Positions 21,550 through 29,596 of a stretch of 64,000 bases of DNA are shown one piece after another. Source of the DNA: a virus; IMG/VR virus record IMGVR_UViG_3300038451_000147, positions 1-64,000 of that record, one strand, 5' to 3'. Under the pieces are notes generated by a model. It searched no databases and was not told the origin of the DNA. It worked only from the letters and a program-made list of their open reading frames with translations. Numbering within the stretch: position 1 is the first letter of the stretch; every line of letters begins with the position of its first letter. The position numbers and the translations under genes were made by a program.

Positions 21550-23034
21550 CTACCCCACAAGCCGTCTCTCGTTACAATGAAGGTGGAACGGAATCTGCAA
21601 TTTGAGAGGGGTCTTTTTGGTCGAATACTCTTCGGGAATATCGGGCCTTCCCTTGATTCCTAGCCCTTTCACAAGGTCTTCGATGGGCCAAGTCTCTTCC
21701 ACGATGTTCAGTTCCACGTTGTCCACTACATTGGTGAGGATATTGGCCACCGTCCTGTCGGATTCCTCTGCCCGATACCATATAAAGCCTAGACCTTCAG
21801 CCAGCATCCCCATGTCAGACTGCTCAAAGTTGTCCGAAATCTCGTCTCCATAGTCTCCCTCTGCTGAGAATGGGGTCTTGAAGAAGATGTTGATGGACTT
21901 GTCGGCTCCCACCACTAGCATAACCTTCTCGTTCTCATCGTTCATGTAACCTGCTACATCGCCAGTGCTGGCTGTCGGAGTGACGGGGTGCATATGGACA
22001 GTCCCTATCAATTCCTCTCCTTCATGTAGTTGCTCGTTAGGCTCCAGAACAATCTCTCTGTCCTTGCCGAACTGCTCCCCTACAACTCCCAATTCACCGT
22101 GTTTGGCTTTGATGAGAAAACCACCCGCTTCATTGTCATTGGTAGTCGAGTATTCAATCATCATCATAAGGTCGTTGTAGAGCCTTTCAGGTATCTCAAT
22201 CTTGTCTGGCACTTCAAGCCCTTCTGCTGTGATAGGGCGGTCTTTGTCTGGCTCTTCTGGTTCTGGGATGTCGGGGTCTGGATTCAGTTCTCTGTCTGGA
22301 TTGCTAGGGTCTGGCTCTCCTTTCTTTGTCGTTGGTTGCATCCAACCACAATCTATACATCTGAAAGCACTTTCACCTGCGGGAACCATCCACATCGAAC
22401 CACAAGCAGGACAAACACGATGACCACTACTTGTGAGGCTAGGGTCTGGCTCATCCTTCACACTCCCACTTCTATCAGCATCGCAACCACATTCCAAGAA
22501 GGTGCATATATCACTCACATCCACTCCTTCATCCCGAAAGAGACCTTCTTCTGCTTCGTGGTCACAATCGCATTCCTTCCCTTCCTCTCCCTTTGAATGA
22601 CCATAATACTTCTTGCCCTTGTGAGTGTGATACTCCTCAATGGGGTCTATCAATTCGCCACAATACTCACATCTCTTGTAGTTGATGGCTTCACCTTTAG
22701 GAAGAGTTTCTGTTATGGTGTGCCACGCATGAGGGCCATCTTCAAAGGTAGATACAGGAAAGGTTACTCTACATTCTACACAATACCACATTTTTTCTTC
22801 CTCTTCATCGGACTTTCTATAAGTGCCACCTGTCGCTGGCCCTTCTTTGCCAGCCTCATTGCAATCCTTACAGTTGTTTGGGCAGACATCGTGCTCCATA
22901 ATGCACTCTATACAAGAAGGTTCGCAATCCAAAGAATACGATTCCTCATTGAACTTCTCGATGTTGGGATAGTTCTTTTGGCCTACCTTCGGTGCTGGCT
23001 CTTGAGGCGATGCTGGCGCGTAGGGTGGAATCAT
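21550..23034 (-). CDS. JAMM/MPN+ metalloprotease-like protein with zinc-finger N-terminus
   Basis: 494 aa. Residues 1-230 hold many Cys pairs (CEPSCIECIMEHDVCPNNCK, CVECRVTFP, CEYCGEL, CPACGSMW, CIDCGW). An acidic Pro-rich linker follows. The C-terminal domain carries the JAMM signature: Glu in DNEAGGFLIKAKHG, then TVHMHPVTPTASTGD giving H-x-H-P-x5-S-x2-D. JAMM enzymes remove ubiquitin-like proteins or act as viral tail-associated peptidases (NlpC/Mov34 tail proteins). Which applies is unknown; the gene lies in the replication arm. ATGA overlap with the HNH gene upstream. Confidence 0.7.
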   Translation of the reverse strand: MIPPYAPASPQEPAPKVGQKNYPNIEKFNEESYSLDCEPSCIECIMEHDVCPNNCKDCNEAGKEGPATGGTYRKSDEEEEKMWYCVECRVTFPVSTFEDGPHAWHTITETLPKGEAINYKRCEYCGELIDPIEEYHTHKGKKYYGHSKGEEGKECDCDHEAEEGLFRDEGVDVSDICTFLECGCDADRSGSVKDEPDPSLTSSGHRVCPACGSMWMVPAGESAFRCIDCGWMQPTTKKGEPDPSNPDRELNPDPDIPEPEEPDKDRPITAEGLEVPDKIEIPERLYNDLMMMIEYSTTNDNEAGGFLIKAKHGELGVVGEQFGKDREIVLEPNEQLHEGEELIGTVHMHPVTPTASTGDVAGYMNDENEKVMLVVGADKSINIFFKTPFSAEGDYGDEISDNFEQSDMGMLAEGLGFIWYRAEESDRTVANILTNVVDNVELNIVEETWPIEDLVKGLGIKGRPDIPEEYSTKKTPLKLQIPFHLHCNERRLVG

Positions 23035-23411
23035 TCGGCTTCACCATTTACACATCTTTTAACCCAATTGCAATTAGCACAAAGCACTTGATAACCCTCT
23101 GGATAGTTATGACGAATAAGCCACGCAAAGAGTGTGCTTCCTTTATGGCTCTTTCTTTCTTTGTTCCCACCACCGTTTATATGGTCAATTTGAAGGTCAC
23201 GAATGTCTGCAAGAAAAGGGTCATTCGGTAGGTGTTTGTGGAAGGGGTCAGCACAAGCCATAGTGCCATTGGAATAATGGTCAATAACCAGTCTTTTGAA
23301 CTCTTTCCTTTTTGCTCTATAGTATGCTGGATTGTTATTTCCATTTGGAAGACGCGCCCTTACACCATACTTACCCAATTTCCTATTGCGTTCAGACTTA
23401 GGCGGTTGCAT
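23031..23411 (-). CDS. HNH endonuclease, 126 aa
   Basis: HNH core LQIDHINGGGNKERKSHKG (catalytic His after Asp), then NYPEGYQVLCANCNWVKR with CxxC; an upstream CADPFHKHLP provides further zinc ligands. ATG 23411 is chosen from promoter spacing over 23429. Probably a homing-type nuclease inserted ahead of the JAMM gene. Confidence 0.75.
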   Translation of the reverse strand: MQPPKSERNRKLGKYGVRARLPNGNNNPAYYRAKRKEFKRLVIDHYSNGTMACADPFHKHLPNDPFLADIRDLQIDHINGGGNKERKSHKGSTLFAWLIRHNYPEGYQVLCANCNWVKRCVNGEAE

Positions 23412-23435
23412 ACTACATGGATTTAGCACTACCGA

Positions 23436-23445
23436 CTATTTAAAG
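23436..23445 (-). promoter_or_regulatory. TATA box for HNH gene 23031-23411
   Basis: Minus-strand CACCTTTAAATAGTC, about 25 bases before ATG 23411. Confidence 0.6.
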
Positions 23446-23470
23446 GTGTCAGAAAGAAGAGGCCCAAGCC

Positions 23471-24292
23471 TTATTTCTGAGGCTTGAGCGTATACAGAAT
23501 CCCTTGGCTGTCGGTGTATCTCTTGTCCAGAAGAGGCAGAACGTCCTCTAACTTGAGTTTGAGATTGTTCTCGACATACATCTTCACTTCGTTTTCAAAG
23601 ATGGGCTTGTTCTGAACAGCCATCCAAGTCTGGAACGCCTTGAGTTTGGGTGCGGCAACCGAAGTGGCTGGCGAGACGGATGGGTTGGGCAGACCTTCTG
23701 GCCCCTCTCCCAATGGGGTTGGCAATGGTTCCTTCTCTACCTTTGCAACAGGGCCGGGTTCGGCTCCAAGGCCATCTCGTATGTCAGAGACTATCTTCAG
23801 GTCTCTCACCATGATGACTGGCGTTTTGCCCTTGACCTCTCCGTTCACCTTCTGGTCTCTCAAGGCTGTGACGTTGCCTTTGATGCTTACAACTTTGGCA
23901 ACCAGAGCGTTGCCATCGGTGAGTTTGAAACCGAAGGGCGGGAAGTCCAGTATGGCCTTTGTGGTCTCGTCTCCGGCCAGCATAGACCATCTTGGGAGTT
24001 TGGTTGCGACCCTTTGCACCTTGCACCTATCACTAGGACAGTCGAAAGCGACACCCTCTTCCATGCCGTCCTTCTTGGTGAAACAGGTCGGGCATCCTAT
24101 GTAGAAGGATTCGTTCATAACCCCTACAATAAGGACTTCGGCTCCGTTCACGAACTCGCCCTCTACCAGACCACTGAGGTCTTTCTTTGGATTGAGTTTT
24201 GCGTAGACTGTGCGGATTGCTTCTGGATTGCCCTCATATCGCTTGAGAGCAGGGACTTTCTTGAGGATTTCCTCAATTGTCAGTGTTGTCAT
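23471..24292 (-). CDS. RPA-like single-stranded DNA-binding protein
   Basis: 273 aa. After a helical N-terminus comes an OB-fold region (GLVEGEFVNGAEVLIVGVMN) with an inserted zinc site CPTCFTKKDG...CPSDRC, a second barrel-like stretch (ALVAKVVSIKGNVTALRDQK), a Pro/Gly-rich linker and a C-terminal winged-helix-like domain (LEDVLPLLDKRYTDSQGILY). This is the archaeal/eukaryotic RPA plan. It would coat single strands for the primase and helicase encoded just upstream. Confidence 0.65.
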   Translation of the reverse strand: MTTLTIEEILKKVPALKRYEGNPEAIRTVYAKLNPKKDLSGLVEGEFVNGAEVLIVGVMNESFYIGCPTCFTKKDGMEEGVAFDCPSDRCKVQRVATKLPRWSMLAGDETTKAILDFPPFGFKLTDGNALVAKVVSIKGNVTALRDQKVNGEVKGKTPVIMVRDLKIVSDIRDGLGAEPGPVAKVEKEPLPTPLGEGPEGLPNPSVSPATSVAAPKLKAFQTWMAVQNKPIFENEVKMYVENNLKLKLEDVLPLLDKRYTDSQGILYTLKPQK

Positions 24293-24441
24293 GGCTTACC
24301 CTCTGTCTTGACGGTATTTAAGGATTCAGGCTCCTCACCTGTCCCATGACAGTTTGGACAAGGGATGAAGTAGGGTGAATGCACTTCGTCTGGCAGAAGG
24401 GTGATGAGTTGACCGTGACCACGACACTTCTTACACTTCAA
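24289..24441 (-). CDS. DnaJ-type zinc mini-protein, 50 aa
   Basis: LKCKKCRGHGQLITLLPDEV then CPNCHGTGEEPES: two CxxCxGxG knuckles as in the DnaJ central domain, without any J domain. TTG start; the stop overlaps the RPA start as ATGA. The same kind of module occurs in the ATPase at 11916. Confidence 0.6.
   Translation of the reverse strand: MKCKKCRGHGQLITLLPDEVHSPYFIPCPNCHGTGEEPESLNTVKTEGKP
24313..24323 (-). promoter_or_regulatory. Internal TATA box for RPA-like gene
   Basis: Minus-strand GAATCCTTAAATACC, 21 bases before ATG 24292, with AGAGGGTAAGCC before the start; it lies within the upstream mini-gene. Confidence 0.65.
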
Positions 24442-24595
24442 CGTGACCACCAAGACAGCACCCACATATCGGACAGTCAGCTATGAGAGACACTAGAAAA
24501 GCGGCCTCTTCAAAGGAGAGAGCACACTGATGAAACCTACAAGCGTAGAAGGTCTCCTCTTCTGGTTTTACCATATCCGCATCCCTACGGGCCAT
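24431..24595 (-). CDS. Small zinc protein, 54 aa
   Basis: MARRDADMVKPEEETFYACR then FHQCALSFEEAAF and CPICGCCLGGH. Four or more Cys/His ligands in two groups. Overlaps the primase end by 11 bases and the next mini-gene by 11, so it is part of the primase operon. Confidence 0.55.
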   Translation of the reverse strand: MARRDADMVKPEEETFYACRFHQCALSFEEAAFLVSLIADCPICGCCLGGHVEV

Positions 24596-25334
24596 GCCTT
24601 AATAAAGATTCCTGTAGAACAAGGTGTGGGCTTTTAAGGAAGATTCTCCAATCCAAGGGTTCTACGGGCCTTTCATATAGCCTCAGAAAGTCGTCCTTGA
24701 AGTTGGTCGGGAACTGGCTATACCTCAGAATCTCAGTCATGCTCATCTCAGGAGTCACTGGCACTTTCCAGCGTATCGGGGTTGGGAAGTCGGGGTCTAC
24801 GGAATGCTTGGTCAGAGTTATCCGGCAGACTCTATCCAGACTTATGAAGGTTCTCTTGTCTATAAGAGATTGAACCCATGTGCTCAGATTCCAATAGAGC
24901 GTTTCCCTCTGTTTGCGTAGTTCGCCATAGGTTGTTGGATTGATGTGGATATAGAAGTGGAACCCCTTGCCAGCACTGAAGAAGAAGTCTATGTTGGGCC
25001 AGAACTTCTTAGCAAAGAATTGTGCCTTTTCCCAGATTTCTTCAAAGGTGTCCTTCGTGCCGTCTTCTTTCTCTCGCACATCTATGTCTATAAAGAGCCG
25101 ATTTATGATGACCTTTTCCTTCTGCTCTTCGAGCCACTCTTTTGTTCTCATTGGAGTATAGAAGGGAAAGTAGGCATCCTCAACCATCGCCATTCTATCA
25201 AGGATGTAATCATAGTAGTCGGCCTTCGTCTGTGCGTTATACCGATATTGCCCTATGTTGTCTGAAGGGAAGGAAGAGAAGTCTCTGTCCCACCACAAGC
25301 GGCAAATCTCTAAGAAAGGAAGAGTCGTCACCAT
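24585..25334 (-). CDS. Archaeo-eukaryotic primase, PriS-like catalytic subunit
   Basis: 249 aa. The catalytic D-x-D is in RLFIDIDVREKED near residue 77, the S-x-H signature in FFFSAGKGFHFYIHI near residue 117, and a third acidic position in ISLDRVCRIT near residue 170. It synthesises RNA or DNA primers. It is shorter than cellular PriS (about 330-360 aa), so the zinc-stem region may be reduced. ATG 25334 (MVTTLPFLEI) overlaps the HNH stop. The PriX-like protein at 29703 could be its partner. Confidence 0.75.
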   Translation of the reverse strand: MVTTLPFLEICRLWWDRDFSSFPSDNIGQYRYNAQTKADYYDYILDRMAMVEDAYFPFYTPMRTKEWLEEQKEKVIINRLFIDIDVREKEDGTKDTFEEIWEKAQFFAKKFWPNIDFFFSAGKGFHFYIHINPTTYGELRKQRETLYWNLSTWVQSLIDKRTFISLDRVCRITLTKHSVDPDFPTPIRWKVPVTPEMSMTEILRYSQFPTNFKDDFLRLYERPVEPLDWRIFLKSPHLVLQESLLRHGP

Positions 25335-25783
25335 TTGTTGGTCTCCCACTCTTTTATCCATTGACAGTTGAAACACAATACCTGCCATCCCTCTGGCCAT
25401 CCTTCTTTCTTGAGTTGCTCGTATAACTTGGTTCCATAAGGAAGTCCCTTTTTCTTATGTCCACCATCAACCAAATCTAACGTGAGAGCGCGAATGTCTT
25501 TGAAATGGCATTTAGAGCACTCCATTAATCCTTTAGAGTAATGAGCAACGGCTTCTCCTTTCATTCGTAATGCTCTTTTCTTATGATACTTCTTCTGAAG
25601 TTTCAACCACTGAGACCGATTTACTCTACGAAAGTTCTTCATTGCCTTTCCACTCTCATAATTGTGGTCTTTTTTGCACAAATAATGATACAGTTTTACA
25701 CAAGATGGATACCAATTCTCTCCTTCAATTAAGGGAACTCCGCAACTTCGGCACTTTGGATTGGAAGGACGAGTTCGTGGCAT
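25328..25783 (-). CDS. HNH-family protein lacking the core His
   Basis: 151 aa. CRSCGVPL and a basic helical region lead to the core LTLDLVDGGHKKKGLPYG and WPEGWQVLCFNCQWIKEW. Relatives here read IDH or VNH at the position that is DL here, so the general-base His is missing and the enzyme may be inactive or use the nearby GGH. Has its own promoter; overlaps the primase start. Confidence 0.65.
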   Translation of the reverse strand: MPRTRPSNPKCRSCGVPLIEGENWYPSCVKLYHYLCKKDHNYESGKAMKNFRRVNRSQWLKLQKKYHKKRALRMKGEAVAHYSKGLMECSKCHFKDIRALTLDLVDGGHKKKGLPYGTKLYEQLKKEGWPEGWQVLCFNCQWIKEWETNKW

Positions 25784-25803
25784 AGGACTATATCCACATA
25801 TCC

Positions 25804-25812
25804 TCTATATAA
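25804..25812 (-). promoter_or_regulatory. TATA box for HNH gene 25328-25783
   Basis: Minus-strand AATCCTTATATAGAGG, about 22 bases before ATG 25783. Confidence 0.6.
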
Positions 25813-25827
25813 GGATTGTTATGAGGA

Positions 25828-27174
25828 TTAAGAGAGCGTGTAGTCAATCGAGTTAACATTGATTTGTTTGAGTTTTTGTGCATAGACTTCAGCATCTTCA
25901 AGCACTCGGTCAACAATCCTATCCAAATCGTCCATCATTAGAATATCTATCATTGCCAATTCTGGCAAGTGGTCAGATAGCGCGGCATTAACGCTACCGC
26001 CTCTAGTGTGTGGATACGAATGCGCGTAGTGGGCAAGGAAGAACGACCTAACCTCTACAGTGTCGCACGCCTCTATCTTGTCATACAGAGAGGGGTCGTA
26101 GATGGGTTGGTTGCAATACGTCTTAATCTTAGGATGGAGCCAGAACCTCTGAAGGGTGTCCGTCAGCCTCTCCTCTAAAGCCCTATAGGTGTCTACCAGT
26201 CTCCGATGCTCGACATCATCATAGCCCTTGTCCACAAGCGGGGTGTAGGCTCCATAGTTTATGATTCCAAACCTTCTGCCCATAGCGTAACTATTGCGAC
26301 AGAGGAAGCCCAAGATGTCGCGCATAATAGCAGTATGACTTCCAGACAGAGCAAGTGGATTGGCCGTTATAATTAAGGGACACGCACCCTGAACCATCAT
26401 CTCTCCACCACCACCCGCCACTCTGGACTTCCCAGATTCCAAATGGCCTAGAAGGAATCCAGCCATGTTCTCAATGGTCTGACTCTCAATCTGGTCTATG
26501 GCAAGCGCATAGTATTGGTCAGCGAACAATCCAGCCGCCTTGTCGTCTGTCCACTTTACAGAACCCAATAGGGTGTTCTTGGTGGCCTTGTCCACGTTCT
26601 TGCCTATGAGGTCGAAGAAGGTGCTCTTCCCCGTATTAGGTGGCGTGATTTGCAACTCATGTGGCTGATACCGCATCACATAGCCTCTCGCTAAAGTGGC
26701 CTTATTGGAAAGGGCTAGAGCAGGGTCACGGACACAGTTGTATTCGATGATGTCAGCCACAAGTTTAGTCCAGTCTTCCGTCACCTGTCCAGTCGAGACA
26801 TCGAGCCACTTGCCTAAAGTGAGGTCGTTGAACGAGTAATCTGTCCCGAAAGTGTAAAGTCCCAAATCGTCCCACCCTTTGATTCGTGGGTCATCCCCTA
26901 TCCGCTTTGTGATGTAGTCTCTGTCTTTGAGGTCAAAAATCTCGTCCAGTTTTTTGATGTCCATCTCCATCAAAGGGAGAGAAATCTTCTTGCTATGGAT
27001 GATGTTCTTCGTGTCCACGATGTAGATTGGAGAAGCAATCGTAGTAGGAAAGGCAACGTAAAGTTTTGCTCCTACGCTAATCGTGATACCTTCCGGCGTG
27101 TTCTCAACATCAGACCTCTGATAGAGAGCGCGAATCTGTTGAAACGTATTCAGAACCCGATTGTTCTCAGACAT
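25828..27174 (-). CDS. AAA+ replicative helicase, MCM/SF3-like
   Basis: 448 aa. Walker A is PPNTGKSTFF near residue 180; a Walker B-like YYALAIDQIES follows about 40 residues later with Gln in place of the usual Glu; sensor 1 is CPLIITANP; an arginine-finger-like AMGRRFGIINYG comes next. Motif order and spacing fit MCM or superfamily 3 viral helicases. The N-terminal 170 residues would be the DNA-binding or oligomerisation region. It should unwind the fork with the primase and PolB. Start abuts the upstream stop. Confidence 0.65.
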   Translation of the reverse strand: MSENNRVLNTFQQIRALYQRSDVENTPEGITISVGAKLYVAFPTTIASPIYIVDTKNIIHSKKISLPLMEMDIKKLDEIFDLKDRDYITKRIGDDPRIKGWDDLGLYTFGTDYSFNDLTLGKWLDVSTGQVTEDWTKLVADIIEYNCVRDPALALSNKATLARGYVMRYQPHELQITPPNTGKSTFFDLIGKNVDKATKNTLLGSVKWTDDKAAGLFADQYYALAIDQIESQTIENMAGFLLGHLESGKSRVAGGGGEMMVQGACPLIITANPLALSGSHTAIMRDILGFLCRNSYAMGRRFGIINYGAYTPLVDKGYDDVEHRRLVDTYRALEERLTDTLQRFWLHPKIKTYCNQPIYDPSLYDKIEACDTVEVRSFFLAHYAHSYPHTRGGSVNAALSDHLPELAMIDILMMDDLDRIVDRVLEDAEVYAQKLKQINVNSIDYTLS

Positions 27175-27426
27175 TTACATATTCGCCCAATCTTCATCAG
27201 TCATATGAACGTAAACCGCGCATCCACATTTATGGCATTGACCCGGCCCATACTGTGAATAAGGGCCAAGAAGGGCTATCCAAACTTCGTCCTTTGGACA
27301 ATCGCATTCACAACCTGCATTAGACCGAACAAAGAGGTCTGTGAGTTTGTTATAGTTGATAGTTGTTATCGGCTTTCCATCATGAAGACCAATTCTCAGA
27401 AACAGACTGAAACAATTCTTACACAT
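27175..27426 (-). CDS. Cys-rich zinc protein, 83 aa
   Basis: CKNCF at the N-terminus, CECDCPKDE in the middle and CHKCGCAVYVH near the end; seven or more Cys and a His. Transcribed ahead of the helicase from its own promoter with no gap, so both are probably on one mRNA. Confidence 0.6.
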   Translation of the reverse strand: MCKNCFSLFLRIGLHDGKPITTINYNKLTDLFVRSNAGCECDCPKDEVWIALLGPYSQYGPGQCHKCGCAVYVHMTDEDWANM

Positions 27427-27447
27427 AACTTACCCCTACCTTTCATA

Positions 27448-27458
27448 GTATAAAAGGA
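27448..27458 (-). promoter_or_regulatory. TATA box for the zinc protein-helicase unit
   Basis: Minus-strand ATCCTTTTATACT, about 22 bases before ATG 27426, with GGTAGGGGTAAGTT before the start. Confidence 0.65.
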
Positions 27459-27481
27459 TTTTGAGACAAGTTGAATATGAA

Positions 27482-27692
27482 TACGGGGTGGGGATGCGTG
27501 TCCACCCCGACGACCCCGAATGAGGGCATCACTCCTCACTTGTACCGCAGGTTATTGACGGCGGATGCCGTAGGTCGGAGCGAGTTTTCTCGGCCAACCC
27601 ACGCGGTTATTCACTACGTTGTTGCAACCCCTTCGAGAAGGCCCGTCTCGCTTGCGCGGGATAAGGATTCTCCTCTGGAATCGCACCATCCC
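27482..27692 (-). ncRNA. Candidate structured non-coding RNA
   Basis: A GC-rich island of about 210 bases inside a gene-free interval. On the minus strand it reads through at least six stems: GATTC/GAATC (27666-27682), CCCG...CGGG (27642-27660) enclosing a CGC-GCAA-GCG hairpin with a GNRA loop, CCTT/AAGG (27630-27641), GGTTGG/CCGACC (27573-27599) enclosing CGAG-AAAA-CTCG, ACGGC/GCCGT (27558-27571), TGAGG/CCTCA (27521-27538) and a final GGGGTGG/CCACCCC (27485-27508). The G-U pair and GNRA loop only form on the minus strand, and a consensus TATA box (27707-27715) points the same way. No match to RNase P, SRP or tRNA consensus. Ends are approximate. Confidence 0.6.
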
Positions 27693-27706
27693 TATGGTTT
27701 TGACAT

Positions 27707-27715
27707 CTTATAAAG
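27707..27715 (-). promoter_or_regulatory. TATA box for the candidate ncRNA
   Basis: Minus-strand GCAATCTTTATAAGATG has the same flanks as protein-gene promoters here. The predicted start is about 25 bases downstream, near 27685-27692, where no protein frame begins. Confidence 0.55.
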
Positions 27716-27730
27716 ATTGCGGAACCTAGT

Positions 27731-27740
27731 GTTTAAATAG
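27731..27740 (+). promoter_or_regulatory. TATA box for gene at 27762
   Basis: AGTGTTTAAATAGGCC, 22 bases before ATG 27762. Confidence 0.65.
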
Positions 27741-27761
27741 GCCGTTGGCCATAGTTTGCCT

Positions 27762-28442
27762 ATGGCAGAGCCGACAGAAAACCCGAAGCCAGCAGAGGGA
27801 AAGGTCGCAACGAGCGAGATGGAAGACCGCTTCCCAGACGTAGACAAGCCGCATCTAGAGGCCATAGTCCAATTGCTCTACCATCTGGGTGTCAATGTAG
27901 ACGACATCCATAATGTGAATGCCACTCCATATGTCGAAGTCGAAGTGGGCAATGAGACATGGATAATCATGAGCGACCAAGAGGCCGATGAGTTTGCTGA
28001 AGAGAATGTGATAAACACCTTTGAAGAAATGGGAGAGGAAGGCTTCACTGTAGAGTGGAAGGACTTCGTTCTGAATGAGGGAGACTTCGATACGTCTCTT
28101 CAAGAAACGGTTGACAATTACATCGAGAACATAAGAGAGGAAGTGTCCGATGACCCCACAACCTTCAGTAACAGACTAGATGAAGAGATGGTAGCTCACA
28201 ACGTAGCATCAGAGGAAGAGTTTGCCGACCAACTCAGAGAGGACTGGCTTGGAGACAGCACTCCAATCGAATGGTATATCAAAGAGTTCGGAAGTGAGGC
28301 GTTCAAAGAGTTCGCACAGGTTGACACCACCAAACTGGCCAAGTATGTCATTGAGTCAGATGGGCGTGGCTCGGTCATTGCTGGATATGACGGAGATGAA
28401 GTAGAACTCGGAAAGGACTACTACGCTTACAGAACCAACTAG
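27762..28442 (+). CDS. Acidic conserved phage-type protein, 226 aa
   Basis: Very acidic. IIMSDQEADEFAEENV in the first third and RGSVIAGYDGDEVELGKDYY followed by AYRTN at the end match a recurrent layout I associate with uncharacterised phage proteins (a DEEAD-A helix, then a terminal SYDGxE...YYxYR). Function unknown. Start at 27762 is set by the promoter; an in-frame TTG lies 6 bases upstream. Confidence 0.6.
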   Translation: MAEPTENPKPAEGKVATSEMEDRFPDVDKPHLEAIVQLLYHLGVNVDDIHNVNATPYVEVEVGNETWIIMSDQEADEFAEENVINTFEEMGEEGFTVEWKDFVLNEGDFDTSLQETVDNYIENIREEVSDDPTTFSNRLDEEMVAHNVASEEEFADQLREDWLGDSTPIEWYIKEFGSEAFKEFAQVDTTKLAKYVIESDGRGSVIAGYDGDEVELGKDYYAYRTN

Positions 28443-28446
28443 AATG

Positions 28447-28455
28447 CTTAAATAG
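28447..28455 (+). promoter_or_regulatory. TATA box for gene at 28476
   Basis: GAATGCTTAAATAGCC, 21 bases before ATG 28476. Drives the ATPase-PriX-PolB operon. Confidence 0.65.
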
Positions 28456-28475
28456 CCTCAAAACGAAGGTAGACC

Positions 28476-28619
28476 ATGAAAAGACAAATTGTGGCTTATC
28501 CCAAGTCAAAGGGGATGTATGCCGACATGAAGCGAGTCAACGGGAACACTGTAGACATCTCTGTTTCCAAAACACCCTTTAGGAAGGACGCTCTAAAGGT
28601 GAGGGTGGTAGTGAAATGA
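28476..28619 (+). CDS. Unknown 47-aa basic protein
   Basis: MKRQIVAYPKSKGMYADMKR is basic with beta character (NTVDISVSKTPFRKDALKVR). First gene of the ATPase-polymerase operon, ATGA overlap with the ATPase. Might bind nucleic acid. Confidence 0.5.
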   Translation: MKRQIVAYPKSKGMYADMKRVNGNTVDISVSKTPFRKDALKVRVVVK

Positions 28620-29596
28620 AGTTTCTCGAACTAGACGAACCAATGATTCCCTACATTGTAATGGGAACGTGCGGCAAGAAGCAAGCCGGAAAGAGCCTCT
28701 ACTCGCGTGAGTTGGGCTATAAGATAGTGAAAGAAGAGGGTGGTGAGATTCTGTGGATTTCGACAGAAGAGCCTACCGACTTCATGTTCACAATCGCAAT
28801 AGACGAACATCCGGGGTGGGATAAGGTCTTCGCAAAGAAGTATGGTGTTGAGCCAATAGTCCATTGGGAATGGTGTCCGACTGCCGAAGACATGATGCGC
28901 TTCATAGGAGACGAAGGGAAGGTCATAATCACCGAAGCAAGCGTGTCCACACCAAAGCCCTTGAAGGACATAAAAGGAGAGACCCCGGAAGACAGAGCCA
29001 AGAGAGAGGAAAAGGCAAAGAAGGACGCAGAAGAGAAGCAGAAGGGTAGCACACTCGCTTTCAAGACCATCAAAGTGGACACCGAGAACTCGCCTCTGCT
29101 CAAGATGCTTCAGTCACACGACATCCGATACATCGTGGTTGACTCCTTCACCAACCCCTTTGACGAACTGATAAGCGGTGGGAGACAGAACTTCAACATC
29201 AGAGCGCAACTTGAAGAGACATTCCTCAACACCTTGCAACGCCTAGTCACCAGATATGGCCAATCGGTAAAGAAGAACACCTACATCATGACTACCAACC
29301 ACATCAGCAACAATCCAACAGACCCCTTCACAGCCACAATGATTGAGAAAGAACTCCATGAGAAGGGCGGTGGAGTAGTGGGTTACAACCACAAAGTCTT
29401 CTATGGCTTCAAGCCGAAGCAAACGCCTCACGGCGCGAGAGAAGTCTGGGTGATAAGGTTTCCAAATCTGCCAGACTTTGGCAAGATGTATAACCTTCTC
29501 ATCACCGACAAGGGCTTCGTCAGAACGTCAGCCGCAGAACTCAAGGTCGTGAAGGAAGAGCAAAAGGCTGAGAGACAAGAGGCAAAGGAGTCTTGA
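28616..29596 (+). CDS. RecA/RadA-like ATPase
   Basis: 326 aa. Walker A is MGTCGKKQAGKSLYS (GxxxxGKS) near residue 17 and Walker B is IRYIVVDSFT near residue 168, with an inserted charged helix (TPEDRAKREEKAKKDAEEKQ). MTTNHISNNPT fits the sensor strand. The fold matches RecA/RadA/KaiC ATPases such as viral recombinases or Sak4-like proteins, though it lacks an N-terminal HhH domain. In the PolB operon, so a recombination-dependent replication role is inferred. Confidence 0.65.
   Translation: MKFLELDEPMIPYIVMGTCGKKQAGKSLYSRELGYKIVKEEGGEILWISTEEPTDFMFTIAIDEHPGWDKVFAKKYGVEPIVHWEWCPTAEDMMRFIGDEGKVIITEASVSTPKPLKDIKGETPEDRAKREEKAKKDAEEKQKGSTLAFKTIKVDTENSPLLKMLQSHDIRYIVVDSFTNPFDELISGGRQNFNIRAQLEETFLNTLQRLVTRYGQSVKKNTYIMTTNHISNNPTDPFTATMIEKELHEKGGGVVGYNHKVFYGFKPKQTPHGAREVWVIRFPNLPDFGKMYNLLITDKGFVRTSAAELKVVKEEQKAERQEAKES

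Noticed and set aside
22030-22596. 188-codon antisense frame inside the JAMM gene
   Set aside because: It lies opposite a long, motif-rich gene with promoter and overlap support. Its low-complexity composition mirrors that strand.
27480-27692. RNase P RNA or SRP RNA
   Set aside because: The conserved GAGGAAAGUCC-type and GGAAGGGAGCAG-type cores were not found on either strand, although the location and structure prompted the idea.
27471-27713. 80-codon frame on the plus strand in the ncRNA region
   Set aside because: Composition is unlike its neighbours, no promoter or overlap supports it, and the hairpins with strand-specific pairing explain the open frame better.
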